DNA of 64,000 bases from CAVSRC01 sp963750065 (lineage in GTDB: Bacteria; Pseudomonadota; Alphaproteobacteria; Rhizobiales; Kaistiaceae): positions 1-64,000 of the forward strand of contig CAVVPK010000015.1 in the NCBI GenBank assembly GCA_963750065.1, given 5' to 3'. The notes under the pieces were generated by a model. That model had not been told where the DNA came from. It made no database searches and was given only the letters and a program-made list of their open reading frames with translations. Shown here in pieces: positions 8,656 to 16,726 of the stretch. Both the position numbers and the translations under genes were made by a program. How positions within the stretch are numbered: position 1 is the first letter of the stretch; each line of letters opens with the position of its first letter.

Positions 8656-9054
8656 GTGAAAGTAAGCAAGTCACGCGTTCTTGCGTTCGGGGCAGCCATC
8701 GCGGCTATTGTAGCGGTGGCCGGTTTTCATCCAGGTGAAGCATCCGCATCCCAGTGCGGCAAGGCATCCTGGTACAGTGCTGGATACAAAACGGCGAACG
8801 GCGAGAAGATGAATGCCAATGCGCTCGCCGCTGCCCATCGCAGCCTTCCCTTCGGGGCCCATGTCCGGGTCGACAATCTCAGCAATGGCCGCTCGGTGGT
8901 CGTGCGCATCAACGATCGCGGGCCCTTCATCCGCGGCCGGGTGATCGATCTCACCCGTGGTGCGGCCGAAAAGATCGGCATGCTCCATTCGGGCACTGCT
9001 TCGGTGCGGATCACCGTGCTGGACGGCGCCAACCACCTCAAGGGCTGCTCGTAA
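8656..9054 (+). CDS. RlpA-like double-psi beta-barrel secreted protein
   Basis: A 132-residue protein from GTG 8656 (VKVSKSRVLAFGAAIAAIVA). A signal peptide comes first, cleaved near EASA-SQC. The rest is one RlpA-like DPBB domain: GKASWYS, TANGEKMNANALAAAHRSLP, FGAHVRV, VVRINDRGPF, RVIDLTRGAAEKIGM. In RlpA the conserved His and Asp act in septal lytic transglycosylase activity. This short form lacks the SPOR domain, so septal targeting is not expected. The longer reading frame upstream is not a plausible N-terminus because the signal peptide would be internal. Confidence 0.85.
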   Translation: MKVSKSRVLAFGAAIAAIVAVAGFHPGEASASQCGKASWYSAGYKTANGEKMNANALAAAHRSLPFGAHVRVDNLSNGRSVVVRINDRGPFIRGRVIDLTRGAAEKIGMLHSGTASVRITVLDGANHLKGCS

Positions 9055-9057
9055 GCC

Positions 9058-10143
9058 TCAGGAAAAATCGTCCAGCCGGTCGAACGTCGCTGACTTGATC
9101 AGCGCCACGACCGGCTGGCCGACCGCGATGTCGAGCGCCTTCGCCGCATCGCGCGTGATGCGCGCCACCAGCGTCTGACCGCCGACGTCGAGTTGCACTT
9201 CGACCGCGGCGCCGGGGCCGATGGCGATGTCGGTCACCGTCGCGTCGAGGCGGTTGCGGATCGACAGCAGGCCGGGATTGCCCACCGCCAGCGCCACCTC
9301 GCGGGCGCGCACGCGCAGCCGCACCGTGCTTCCCGGCTGGCGGTCTATGGTCGGGATCCACATGCGCCCGGCGGGATGATCGAGGATCGTGGTGCCGCTC
9401 TCACGGTCGTGCGCCATGACCTCGGCCGTCAGTACCATGCTCGCCTCGAAGCGCCCGGTATGGGCGCGCAGGTCGAGCCGGCCGAACACCTCGTTGACCG
9501 TGCCCACGGCGATGACCTTGCCCTCGGCGAGCAGTACCAGCGTGTCGGCCAGCCGCGACACCTCGTCGACGCTGTGGCTGACATAGACGATGTTGAGCTT
9601 CATCTCGTCGCGCAGCCGCTCGATATAGGGCAGGATCTCCTCCTTGCGCGCCATGTCGAGCGCTGCCAGCGGCTCGTCCATGATGAGCAGGCGCGGGCTC
9701 TGCAGCAAAGCGCGGCCGATGGCAACGCGCTGCTTTTCGCCGCCGGAGAGACCGGCCGGGCGCCGCGCCAGCAGGTCGCCGATGCCGAGCAGCTCGACGA
9801 TCTGGTCGAACGATCCCCAGCGTTGCCGGCGCGGCGTGCGCCGGCGGCCGTACATCAGGTTGCCGCGCACCGAATAGTGCGGAAACAGCCGGCCCTCCTG
9901 GAACACGGTGCCGATGCCGCGTCTGCGCACCGGCACGTCGACGCCCATCCCGGCATCGAACAGCACACGATCGTCGAGGCGGATCGATCCGCGGTCGGGG
10001 CGCACCAGTCCGGCGATGGCGTTGGCGAGCGTCGATTTGCCGGCGCCGGAACGGCCGAAGAGGGCGGTGATGCCGCCGCTGCTCTCGAAACGCGCCGAGA
10101 GCGTGAACGTCCCCAGCGCCTTGTCGATGTCGACGGCGAGCAT
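9058..10143 (-). CDS. modC: Molybdate ABC transporter ATP-binding protein ModC
   Basis: A 361-residue ABC ATPase: Walker A GRSGAGKS at residues 30-37, signature LSGGEKQR, Walker B LLIMDEPLAALD, switch His in YVSHSVDEV. The C-terminal ~120 residues are a TOBE/Mop domain (GSTVRLRVRAREVALAVGNP, then GPGAAVEVQLDVGG) that binds oxyanion, typical of ModC. It energises molybdate import through ModB. It is the last gene of modE-modA-modB-modC; the modB stop lies 4 nt before its ATG. Confidence 0.95.
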   Translation of the reverse strand: MLAVDIDKALGTFTLSARFESSGGITALFGRSGAGKSTLANAIAGLVRPDRGSIRLDDRVLFDAGMGVDVPVRRRGIGTVFQEGRLFPHYSVRGNLMYGRRRTPRRQRWGSFDQIVELLGIGDLLARRPAGLSGGEKQRVAIGRALLQSPRLLIMDEPLAALDMARKEEILPYIERLRDEMKLNIVYVSHSVDEVSRLADTLVLLAEGKVIAVGTVNEVFGRLDLRAHTGRFEASMVLTAEVMAHDRESGTTILDHPAGRMWIPTIDRQPGSTVRLRVRAREVALAVGNPGLLSIRNRLDATVTDIAIGPGAAVEVQLDVGGQTLVARITRDAAKALDIAVGQPVVALIKSATFDRLDDFS

Positions 10144-10147
10144 GGGC

Positions 10148-10843
10148 TCACCCGGTTGTTTGGCGGGAGACGCGGCGGGCCAGCATCTCGGAGAAGAGCA
10201 GCGCGGCGAAGGCGACGACGACGGCGATCAGCGTCAGGCGCAGCGCCGGCAGCTCGCCGCCCGGCACCTGGGCATTGGTGTAGATCGCCAGCGGTACGGT
10301 CTGGGTGACGCCCGGGATGTTGCCGACGAAGGTGATGGTGGCGCCGAATTCGCCCAGCGCCCGCGCGAAGGAGAGCACAAGGCCGGCAAGGATGCCGGGG
10401 AGCGCCAGCGGCAGGGTCACCGTCGCCAGAATGCCGATGCGCCGGGCGCCCAGCGTCGCCGCGGCGGCGCCAAGGCGCGGGTCGATGGCTTCGATCGACA
10501 GGCGGATGGCGCGCACCATCAGCGGAAAGCCCATGATCGCCGCGGCAAGTGCCGCGCCGCTCCAGTTGAAGGCGAAGACGATGCCGAACGTCCTCTGAAG
10601 GAAGGCGCCGATCGGCCCCTTGGTGCCGAAGGCGATGAGCAGCAGATAGCCGGTGACCACCGGCGGCATGACCAGCGGCAGGTGGACGATGCCGTCGATG
10701 AGCGCGCGGCCGACGAAGCGGCCGCGGGCGAGCAGCCAGGCGACCGCGATGCCGAAGGGCAGGCTTGCCAGTGCCGCCACGGCCGCCACGCGCAGGCTCA
10801 ATTCGATGGCGGACCATTCCTGCGGGGTCAGCGGAGCGAACAT
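10148..10843 (-). CDS. modB: Molybdate ABC transporter permease ModB
   Basis: A 231-residue inner-membrane permease with about five or six spans. The EAA loop that docks on ModC is ALGEFGATITFVGNIPG near the C-terminal half, as in ModB. It forms the membrane channel for molybdate delivered by ModA. 13 nt separate it from modA and 4 nt from modC, so the three are one operon. Confidence 0.95.
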   Translation of the reverse strand: MFAPLTPQEWSAIELSLRVAAVAALASLPFGIAVAWLLARGRFVGRALIDGIVHLPLVMPPVVTGYLLLIAFGTKGPIGAFLQRTFGIVFAFNWSGAALAAAIMGFPLMVRAIRLSIEAIDPRLGAAAATLGARRIGILATVTLPLALPGILAGLVLSFARALGEFGATITFVGNIPGVTQTVPLAIYTNAQVPGGELPALRLTLIAVVVAFAALLFSEMLARRVSRQTTG

Positions 10844-10856
10844 GCAATCCCTGGTC

Positions 10857-11642
10857 TCAAGAGCCCGGCGAGACGATGGTGAAGCCTTGCCTGCGATAGG
10901 CCGGCGCGGCCGCGTCCGATTGCAGAAAGTCGAAAAAGGCCCTGGCGTCCGGATTGGTCGAGCCGGCGGTCATGGCGACAGGATAGAGGATCGGCGCGTG
11001 GCTGTCGGCGGGAAAGGTGCCGATCACCTTGACCGCCGGCTCGGCGGCGGCATCGGTGGCGTAGACGATGCCGGCCGGCGCTTCGCCGCGGGCGACGAAG
11101 GCGAGCGCCAGGCGCACGTTTTCCGACTGCACCACACGGGGCGCGACGCTGGTCCACACGCCGAGGCTCTCCAGCGCGGCCTTGCCGTAGCGGCCGGCCG
11201 GCACCGAATCGACATTGGCCATGGCAAGACGCCCATCGCGACCGAGCAGGCCGGCGAGGTCCATGCCGGGGGCGATCCTGATCGATGCGGTGGAGTCTTT
11301 CGGCACGACCAGGACGATCGCGTTGCCGAGCAGCGTGCGCCGCGTTTCCGGTTTCACCAGCTTGTGCGCGACGGCATAGTCCATCCAGGCCGTGTCGGCG
11401 GAAAAGAAGATGTCGGCCGGCGCGCCCTGTTCGATCTGCCTGGTGAGCGTCGCAGTGCCGGCATAGCTGATGGCGACGGTCTTGCCGGTCCTGGCCTTAT
11501 AGGCGGCGGCAACATCGTCGAGAGCGTTCTTCAAACTGGCGGCGGCGAAGACGATCGGGTCGGCGGCGATGGCTGGCAGGGCGCTGGCGGCGAGCGCCGA
11601 TGCGCCCAGGACGGCGGCAAGCAGCAGGCGGCGGATGCTCAT
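10857..11642 (-). CDS. modA: Molybdate-binding periplasmic protein ModA
   Basis: From ATG 11642 the product has 261 residues: signal peptide MSIRRLLLAAVLGASALAAS ending at ALPAIAA, then a type II periplasmic binding fold. ASLKNALDDVAAAYKARTG and TLTRQIEQGAPADIFFSAD match the oxyanion-binding loops of ModA. The frame is open for 15 more codons, but that stretch contains the ModE operator, so the later ATG is preferred. It captures molybdate (and possibly tungstate) in the periplasm. Confidence 0.95.
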   Translation of the reverse strand: MSIRRLLLAAVLGASALAASALPAIAADPIVFAAASLKNALDDVAAAYKARTGKTVAISYAGTATLTRQIEQGAPADIFFSADTAWMDYAVAHKLVKPETRRTLLGNAIVLVVPKDSTASIRIAPGMDLAGLLGRDGRLAMANVDSVPAGRYGKAALESLGVWTSVAPRVVQSENVRLALAFVARGEAPAGIVYATDAAAEPAVKVIGTFPADSHAPILYPVAMTAGSTNPDARAFFDFLQSDAAAPAYRRQGFTIVSPGS

Positions 11643-11650
11643 GACGACCT

Positions 11651-11674
11651 CGATATGTTCAGTCATACATATCG
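11651..11674 (-). promoter_or_regulatory. Putative ModE operator of modABC
   Basis: A perfect inverted repeat, cgatatgt-8 nt-acatatcg, lies 9 to 32 bp upstream of the modA start and between modE and modA. It resembles the ModE box (CGNTATAT arms) in sequence and layout. Binding of molybdate-loaded ModE here would block modABC transcription or translation start. Confidence 0.75.
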
Positions 11675-11702
11675 AATATGTCACCACGGAGCCGGCGCGG
11701 AA

Positions 11703-12125
11703 TCAATCGTCCCTGTGGCGGCGGCGCTTGCTGCCGGACGCGGCCGGCGCCGTGGCGGCGCCCTCCGGCTTCAGGTGGTGCCGGAGATCGGCGACGCCGG
11801 CGGCGATCGCCTTGCCGGCATCGGCCTCCATCTCGCGATAGCGCGTCAGGATCCGATGACCGAGCGGCGTCAACTGGGTGCCGCCGCCGCCGCCGGTGCC
11901 GCCCTTTATGGTCTCGACCAGCGGTGTGGCGAAGGCGGCGTTCATCTCCTGCACGAGCAACCAGCTGCGCTTGTAGCTCATGCCCGAGCGTCTGGCCGCT
12001 CCCGTCAGCGATGCGGTCTCGGCGATCGCCTCAAGCAGGTCGGCCTTGCCCGGGCCAATCGCCACGCCGGGCCTCAGCACGATGCGGAAGCGCAAGCCCT
12101 CGGTGCGGTTGGCGAATTGCGGCAC
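11703..12125 (-). CDS. modE: ModE-type winged-helix molybdate regulator, DNA-binding domain only
   Basis: A 140-residue protein with the LysR-like ModE winged helix: KADLLEAIAETASLTGAARR, SGMSYKRSWLLVQEMN, then a Gly-rich wing (TIKGGTGGGGGTQLTPLG). The molybdate-binding Mop domains of E. coli ModE are absent; the tail is a basic KRRRHRDD. Such short ModE forms are common in Alphaproteobacteria. I prefer GTG 12125 because AGGAG lies 7 nt upstream; TTG 12131 is too close to that site. It precedes modABC on the same strand, with the operator in the gap. Confidence 0.8.
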   Translation of the reverse strand: MPQFANRTEGLRFRIVLRPGVAIGPGKADLLEAIAETASLTGAARRSGMSYKRSWLLVQEMNAAFATPLVETIKGGTGGGGGTQLTPLGHRILTRYREMEADAGKAIAAGVADLRHHLKPEGAATAPAASGSKRRRHRDD

Positions 12126-12156
12126 GTGCAAACTCCTGAATTGTCAGGTTATGCAC
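12126..12156 (-). promoter_or_regulatory. Nested inverted repeat over the modE ribosome site
   Basis: gtgca-aact-cctga-attg-tcagg-tta-tgcac: two nested perfect 5-bp arms covering the AGGAG site of modE. It could be an operator half-pair or an mRNA hairpin hiding the ribosome site. Autoregulation by ModE is a guess; the arm sequence does not match the operator at 11651-11674. Confidence 0.35.
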
Positions 12157-12302
12157 AATTTTGAATGGAATCGAAGTTGTATGAAAGGTTTCGCGCACGA
12201 CCACGTTGCCGCAGTGCCGGGCAGGGCACCGGACGCACTCTCCGTGGGGCACCATCTCATTGTATCTAGGGCGATATTGGCGCCGGGTGTAATATCCAGG
12301 CG

Positions 12303-12962
12303 ATGACAGCCGATTCCATGCCAGCTCCTGCCGGCGGCGGGCCGGGCGCGGCAAACGCCGCCAGCGATGCACCGGTGCCGGATGTAGTGCAGCCTGCCAG
12401 ACGGCGGGGTGTGGGCTTCTGGCTAAAATGGAGCGCCGCCGGCGTGGTGGCGCTCGTCGTGGCGGCCTTGCTCGGCGCCTACCTACTGCCACGCGAGCCG
12501 GAGGTCACCCGGTCGATCGATATCGCAGTTCCCCGTGCAACGCTCTTTCCGCTGGTTGCCGATCTGCGTCACCTGCCGGACTGGTTGCCTCTGTTTGCCG
12601 CCGACCCGGACGTGGTCGTCACCTTCACCGGCCCGCTGGACGGCGTCGGACAGAGCCTGACCTGGGAGAGCAAAGTGCCCGCGGTCGGCTCGGGCGTGCA
12701 GAAGGTCACGGCGATCGAACCGGACAGCACCGTCGAGATGAGCGTCAGCCGTGCCGGCCGGCCAGCGACCGCGGCTTGGTTCCGTCTGACGGAGAAGACC
12801 GCCGGCCAGACCACCGTCGCATGGGGGTTCCGCACCGATGTCGGCTTCAGCCCGGTCAGCCGCTATCGCGGTCTGGCAATCGACGCGGTTGTCGGGCCGG
12901 ACTATGAGCGCGGCCTCGAGCGCCTCAAGGCCTATGCCGAGGCGCCGCCGAAGAGCGGCTGA
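12303..12962 (+). CDS. Membrane-anchored SRPBCC (polyketide-cyclase-like) protein
   Basis: A 219-residue protein: an Ala/Pro/Gly-rich N-terminus, one membrane helix (FWLKWSAAGVVALVVAALLG, about residues 40-62), then a START/Bet v 1-like SRPBCC domain (VTRSIDIAVPRATLFPLVAD, LPDWLPL, TWESKVPAVGSGVQKVTAIE). These domains form a hydrophobic ligand pocket; the ligand is unknown. The ATG at 12303 overlaps no other gene. It is divergent from modE across ~170 bp. Confidence 0.75.
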   Translation: MTADSMPAPAGGGPGAANAASDAPVPDVVQPARRRGVGFWLKWSAAGVVALVVAALLGAYLLPREPEVTRSIDIAVPRATLFPLVADLRHLPDWLPLFAADPDVVVTFTGPLDGVGQSLTWESKVPAVGSGVQKVTAIEPDSTVEMSVSRAGRPATAAWFRLTEKTAGQTTVAWGFRTDVGFSPVSRYRGLAIDAVVGPDYERGLERLKAYAEAPPKSG

Positions 12963-12975
12963 CGCCGCAAGGCAC

Positions 12976-13152
12976 CTAACCGATGCCGGGGAACGACGGC
13001 CAGGCGAGCATGGGGTGGCCGAAAAGCTGCGTGCCGCCGTTGAACGCGATCAGGGCGAGCATGAAGACGGTATAGACGGCGATCCACAGGATGAATCCGC
13101 CGGTGCCGGCGTCGTGGGGTGCGTTGGTGTGGCCGTGGGCGATGCTGCGCAT
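12976..13152 (-). CDS. 58-residue single-span membrane protein
   Basis: A short gene: ATG 13152 with gaggg 5 nt upstream, product MRSIAHGHTNAPHDAGTGGF then one membrane helix (ILWIAVYTVFMLALIAF) and a short tail FNGGTQLFGHPMLAWPSFPG. A His-rich N-terminus faces one side. The ribosome site, the well-formed helix and clean borders with both neighbours make it likely real. No family recognised. Confidence 0.55.
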   Translation of the reverse strand: MRSIAHGHTNAPHDAGTGGFILWIAVYTVFMLALIAFNGGTQLFGHPMLAWPSFPGIG

Positions 13153-13266
13153 GGGTTCCCTCCCTGTCGGAGAACCTCGAAGGTGGGCGGCGATGACGGC
13201 GCCCGTCGGACCGGAATGGGGCGATTGCGGACAGTTGTGTGGGCCGAATTGTGGCAGCGGAACCAG

Positions 13267-13890
13267 TCAGCCTTCCGGCCTCCAGTCCATGGGGACATGG
13301 CCAGGTTCGGCGGCGACGCGCGTGAGCCACGCACCGATCGCCGGATAGGCGGAGAGATTAAAGCCGCCATCCTCGGCCACATGCGTATAGGCATAGAGGG
13401 CGATGTCGGCGACCGAATAGGCGTCGCCGGCCAGCCAGTCGCTCTTGTCGAGCACCTGCTCCATGACGGCGAGCGCCTTGTTGCCGCGCCTGTGCCAATC
13501 GGCGAGTTGCTCGGGCGTCGCCTTGCCGATGTACTGCGGATAGATCTTCTGCCAGGCGCGGGCGACGGCGATCGCCGGCTCGTGTTCGTATTGCTCGAAG
13601 AACAGCCATTGGTGGACCAGCGCCCGCTGATAGCGGTCGGTCGGCAGGAAGGGCGTGCCCTCCGCCAGATAGAGCAGCATGGCATTCGATTCCGACAGCC
13701 GGCGCCCATCGGGCAGCACCAGCAACGGCACGCGACCATTGGGGTTCAGCGCCAGGAACTCGGGCGTGCGCGTCTCGCCCTTGGAGGAGTTGGTCTCGAC
13801 AATGCGGAAGGGGATGCCGAGCTGGTGCATCAGCAGCCGCGGCTTGTAGCAGTTGCCCGAGGACTGCATCGAATAGAGCGTGTAGGTCAT
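13267..13890 (-). CDS. Glutathione S-transferase family protein
   Basis: A 207-residue protein from ATG 13890 (MTYTLYSMQSSGNCYKPRLL). The N-terminal thioredoxin-like half has SSGNCYKPR in the catalytic turn, LNPNGRVPLLVLPDG with the cis-Pro and SNAMLLYLAEG, which binds glutathione gamma-Glu. The C-terminal half is all-helical (DWLAGDAYSVADIALYAYTH). Likely a cytoplasmic detoxification or dehalogenase-type enzyme; substrate unknown. Its start codon overlaps the stop of the upstream ORF (cgATGA). Confidence 0.9.
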   Translation of the reverse strand: MTYTLYSMQSSGNCYKPRLLMHQLGIPFRIVETNSSKGETRTPEFLALNPNGRVPLLVLPDGRRLSESNAMLLYLAEGTPFLPTDRYQRALVHQWLFFEQYEHEPAIAVARAWQKIYPQYIGKATPEQLADWHRRGNKALAVMEQVLDKSDWLAGDAYSVADIALYAYTHVAEDGGFNLSAYPAIGAWLTRVAAEPGHVPMDWRPEG

Positions 13891-14132
13891 CGCTTCCCCC
13901 GTTTCTTCCGCCGAGAATTGGCGACACGGCCGCCGGCCGTCCAATTCCAATCCGTGAGGAGTGCATCACCCGGATCGATGGTACGTTGCGTGCGCACCCT
14001 TCGGAAGCGGGCTTGGAAATCGAGGATCAACCCGCAGGCAAGCGACAGGAAGGCGAGGGGCATGATAGCGGCGGCGACAAGCAGCGTCTCGGCCGCGCCA
14101 GCAACGCCCGCGTGAGCCTGGCGAAACACCAC
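13887..14132 (-). CDS. Possible small membrane protein translationally coupled to the GST gene
   Basis: An 81-residue ORF from GTG 14132 with one strong hydrophobic segment (AAETLLVAAAIMPLAFLSLA) and a basic tail. Its TGA overlaps the GST ATG in the classic ATGA arrangement, which is the main reason to keep it. There is no clear ribosome site and no family match, so it could be a chance frame. Confidence 0.35.
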   Translation of the reverse strand: MVFRQAHAGVAGAAETLLVAAAIMPLAFLSLACGLILDFQARFRRVRTQRTIDPGDALLTDWNWTAGGRVANSRRKKRGKR

Positions 14133-14208
14133 GGTTTTGCTTGTGAATCGTGAGCGTCGGGCCTAGGGTCCGCGCCGTTTTGAAACCCTTCTTTCCGGAG
14201 TCCGGACC

Positions 14209-15411
14209 ATGGCCTTCCTTGCCAACTCGCTCGCCCGCGTAAAGCCCTCTGCCACCATCGCGGTGACCAACAAAGCGCGCGAACTCAAGGCCGCCGGTCG
14301 CGACGTGATCGGCCTTGGCGCCGGAGAGCCCGACTTCGATACGCCCGACAACATCAAGGAAGCGGCGATCAAGGCGATCCGCGACGGCAAGACCAAGTAT
14401 ACCGCCGTGGACGGCATCCCGGAGCTCAAGGCGGCGATCGTCGACAAGTACAAGCGCGAAAACCGGCTCGCCTACACGACGGCGCAGATCACGGTCGGCA
14501 CCGGCGGCAAGCAAGTGCTCTACAACGCGCTGATGGCGACGTTGAACCCCGGCGACGAAGTGCTGATCCCGACGCCCTACTGGGTGAGCTATCCGGACAT
14601 GGCGCTGCTTGCCGGCGGAACACCGACCTTCGTCGACGCCTCGCTCGCGACCAACTTCAAGGTCACGGCGGAAGCGCTTGAAAATGCGATCACGCCGAAG
14701 ACCAAGTGGCTCATCTTCAACTCGCCGTCGAACCCGTCCGGCGCCGCCTATAGCCGGGACGAACTCAAGGCGCTGACCGACGTGCTGGTTCGCCATCCCC
14801 AAGTCTGGGTGATGACCGACGACATTTACGAGCACCTCGTCTACGACGATTTCGTCTTTGCGACGATGGCCGAGGTCGAGCCGTCGCTGATCGAGCGCAC
14901 GCTGACGGTCAACGGCGTCTCCAAGGCTTATTGCATGACCGGTTGGCGTATCGGCTATGCCGGCGGCCCGGTCCAGCTCATCAAGGCGATCGCCAAGATC
15001 CAGTCGCAGTCGACCTCCAATCCCTCGTCGATCTCGCAATGGGCGGCGCTCGAGGCGCTCACCGGCCCGCAGGATTTCATCGCCGCGCACAACAAGGTGT
15101 TCAAGGACCGGCGCGATCTGGTGGTCTCGATGCTCAACCAGACGCGCGGGCTGTCGTGCCCGTCGCCGGAGGGGGCCTTCTACGTCTACCCCTCCTGTGC
15201 CGAACTCATCGGCAAGAAAGCGCCGTCGGGCAAGGTGATCGGAAGCGACGACGATTTCGTCACCGAGCTGCTCGAAGCCGAAGGCGTCGCGGTGGTGCAG
15301 GGCTCGGCCTTCGGCCTCGGTCCCAACTTCCGCGTCTCCTATGCCACCTCGACCGAGGCGCTGGAGAAGGCGGGCGAGCGCATCCAGCGCTTCTGCGCCT
15401 CCCTGCGCTAG
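14209..15411 (+). CDS. aatA: Aspartate/aromatic (prephenate-type) aminotransferase, class I PLP
   Basis: A 400-residue class I aminotransferase. GAGEPDFDTPDNIKEAAIKA, NSPSNPSGAAYSRDEL, TDDIYEHLVYDDF and VNGVSKAYCMTGWRIGYA are present; the Lys of VSKAY binds PLP, and the Arg near the end (GPNFRVSYATS) binds the substrate carboxylate. Transfers amino groups between aspartate and 2-oxoglutarate; alphaproteobacterial members often also use prephenate. Single gene, ggag-type ribosome site before ATG 14209. Confidence 0.92.
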   Translation: MAFLANSLARVKPSATIAVTNKARELKAAGRDVIGLGAGEPDFDTPDNIKEAAIKAIRDGKTKYTAVDGIPELKAAIVDKYKRENRLAYTTAQITVGTGGKQVLYNALMATLNPGDEVLIPTPYWVSYPDMALLAGGTPTFVDASLATNFKVTAEALENAITPKTKWLIFNSPSNPSGAAYSRDELKALTDVLVRHPQVWVMTDDIYEHLVYDDFVFATMAEVEPSLIERTLTVNGVSKAYCMTGWRIGYAGGPVQLIKAIAKIQSQSTSNPSSISQWAALEALTGPQDFIAAHNKVFKDRRDLVVSMLNQTRGLSCPSPEGAFYVYPSCAELIGKKAPSGKVIGSDDDFVTELLEAEGVAVVQGSAFGLGPNFRVSYATSTEALEKAGERIQRFCASLR

Positions 15412-15634
15412 AGCCGCAATTCCGAAACGGGGGCCGGCTGCCTGCTGGCCCGCGTGCCTTTCGCGAATGCGCAGCGCCCCGTTCGGCGTCCGTCACCGGC
15501 TTGCGCATGGGTGTGCCGTAATTGCCACAGTCGCGGTGTGAATGGGGGGTGCTTCGCTATGTCATGTGCGCTGGGCCCCGAAAGGCGGCGAAAGTGCACG
15601 ACAGGCGGAATCGTGGGTGCAGGGACGACGTTTC

Positions 15635-16507
15635 ATGGAACGGAAGCTGAAGATCGCGTTGTCGGTGAGTTGCCTGATGGCGCTGGCGGCGGCGGGCAGT
15701 GCACAGGCGGGCGACTATTTCGGCAAGTACGATCCGATGGCGGTGCCGGGCAGCCTGCCGGCGGTATCGGCGTTGAACGGCAAGGTGAGCGTCTTCGGCG
15801 GCAGCCAGGACGGCAGCGGCAAGAGCGGCGGCGTCTACGGCGTTGCCGGGTCGATCACCGCACCGATCGGCTTCGCCTATGGCCTGCAGGTGGACGGCCT
15901 GGCCGGCTCGGGGCAGGGCGCCGCGTTCTATGGCATCGGCGGCCACCTGTTCTGGCGCGACCCGGCCAGGGGCCTCATCGGTCTCTATTCCAGCTACCTC
16001 AACTGGGACGTCAGCAACGGCACGAAGACCGGCTTCGACATTGGCAAATTCGGCGTCGAAGGTGCGGCCTATCTCGGTCGTTTCTCGCTCGAAGGGCTGG
16101 CCGCCTATCAGTTTGGCTCGGCGAGCGGCTTCACCGGCAGGGCGGTGGTCGCGTACTACCCGATCGACAATCTGCGTCTCGATGCCGGTGTCCGCTATGT
16201 CGACGGCCCCGGCACCATGGGCCTGGTCGACGCCGAATGGCGGCCGCACGACAGTTCGGGCCTGACGCTCTTCGCTTCCGGCGCGTTCGGGTCGAACAGC
16301 TTCTCGCAGATTCTCGGCGGCGCGCGTTATTACTTCGGCGACAGCGGCAAGTCGCTCATCGATCGCCACCGCCAGGACGATCCGACGCCGGATCTCACCG
16401 GCGACCTGTCGATCGGCAGTGCCTGCCTGCCGCCGGACGTGATGACCAACGGCGTCTGCGGTCAGGTGCGAACCAGGACTAGGACGTGGCCGGAGGAATC
16501 CGGCTGA
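15635..16507 (+). CDS. Outer-membrane beta-barrel protein, paralogue 1
   Basis: A 290-residue secreted protein: signal peptide MERKLKIALSVSCLMALAAA, cleaved after GSAQA. Alternating amphipathic strands follow (GLQVDGLAGSG, FYGIGGHLFWRDP, KFGVEGAAYLGRFSLEGLAA). The last strand region has SGLTLFASGAFG, then a polar tail KSLIDRHRQDDP and two Cys. The next gene encodes a paralogue with the same order of motifs. No pore or transport function can be assigned. The frame extends 31 codons upstream, but those lack a signal peptide. Confidence 0.75.
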   Translation: MERKLKIALSVSCLMALAAAGSAQAGDYFGKYDPMAVPGSLPAVSALNGKVSVFGGSQDGSGKSGGVYGVAGSITAPIGFAYGLQVDGLAGSGQGAAFYGIGGHLFWRDPARGLIGLYSSYLNWDVSNGTKTGFDIGKFGVEGAAYLGRFSLEGLAAYQFGSASGFTGRAVVAYYPIDNLRLDAGVRYVDGPGTMGLVDAEWRPHDSSGLTLFASGAFGSNSFSQILGGARYYFGDSGKSLIDRHRQDDPTPDLTGDLSIGSACLPPDVMTNGVCGQVRTRTRTWPEESG

Positions 16508-16726
16508 TTGACCTGACAGGGCCGGCTCGATGCCGGCCCTGATCGTTTGAACGTGTCGCAACAGGTACTTCCCCCAAGGCTTTCCCAAAGGCCATCTGTT
16601 GGTCGTGACACTTTTGCAATGGCCTGTTTATTTTGCGGAACCCTCGAGTCTGTCGGATGGCGCCGATCGCGAATTAGCGTGAGTATAGGTATAAATGCGG
16701 AATCACTGTCGCGGGGAGGCCTACCC

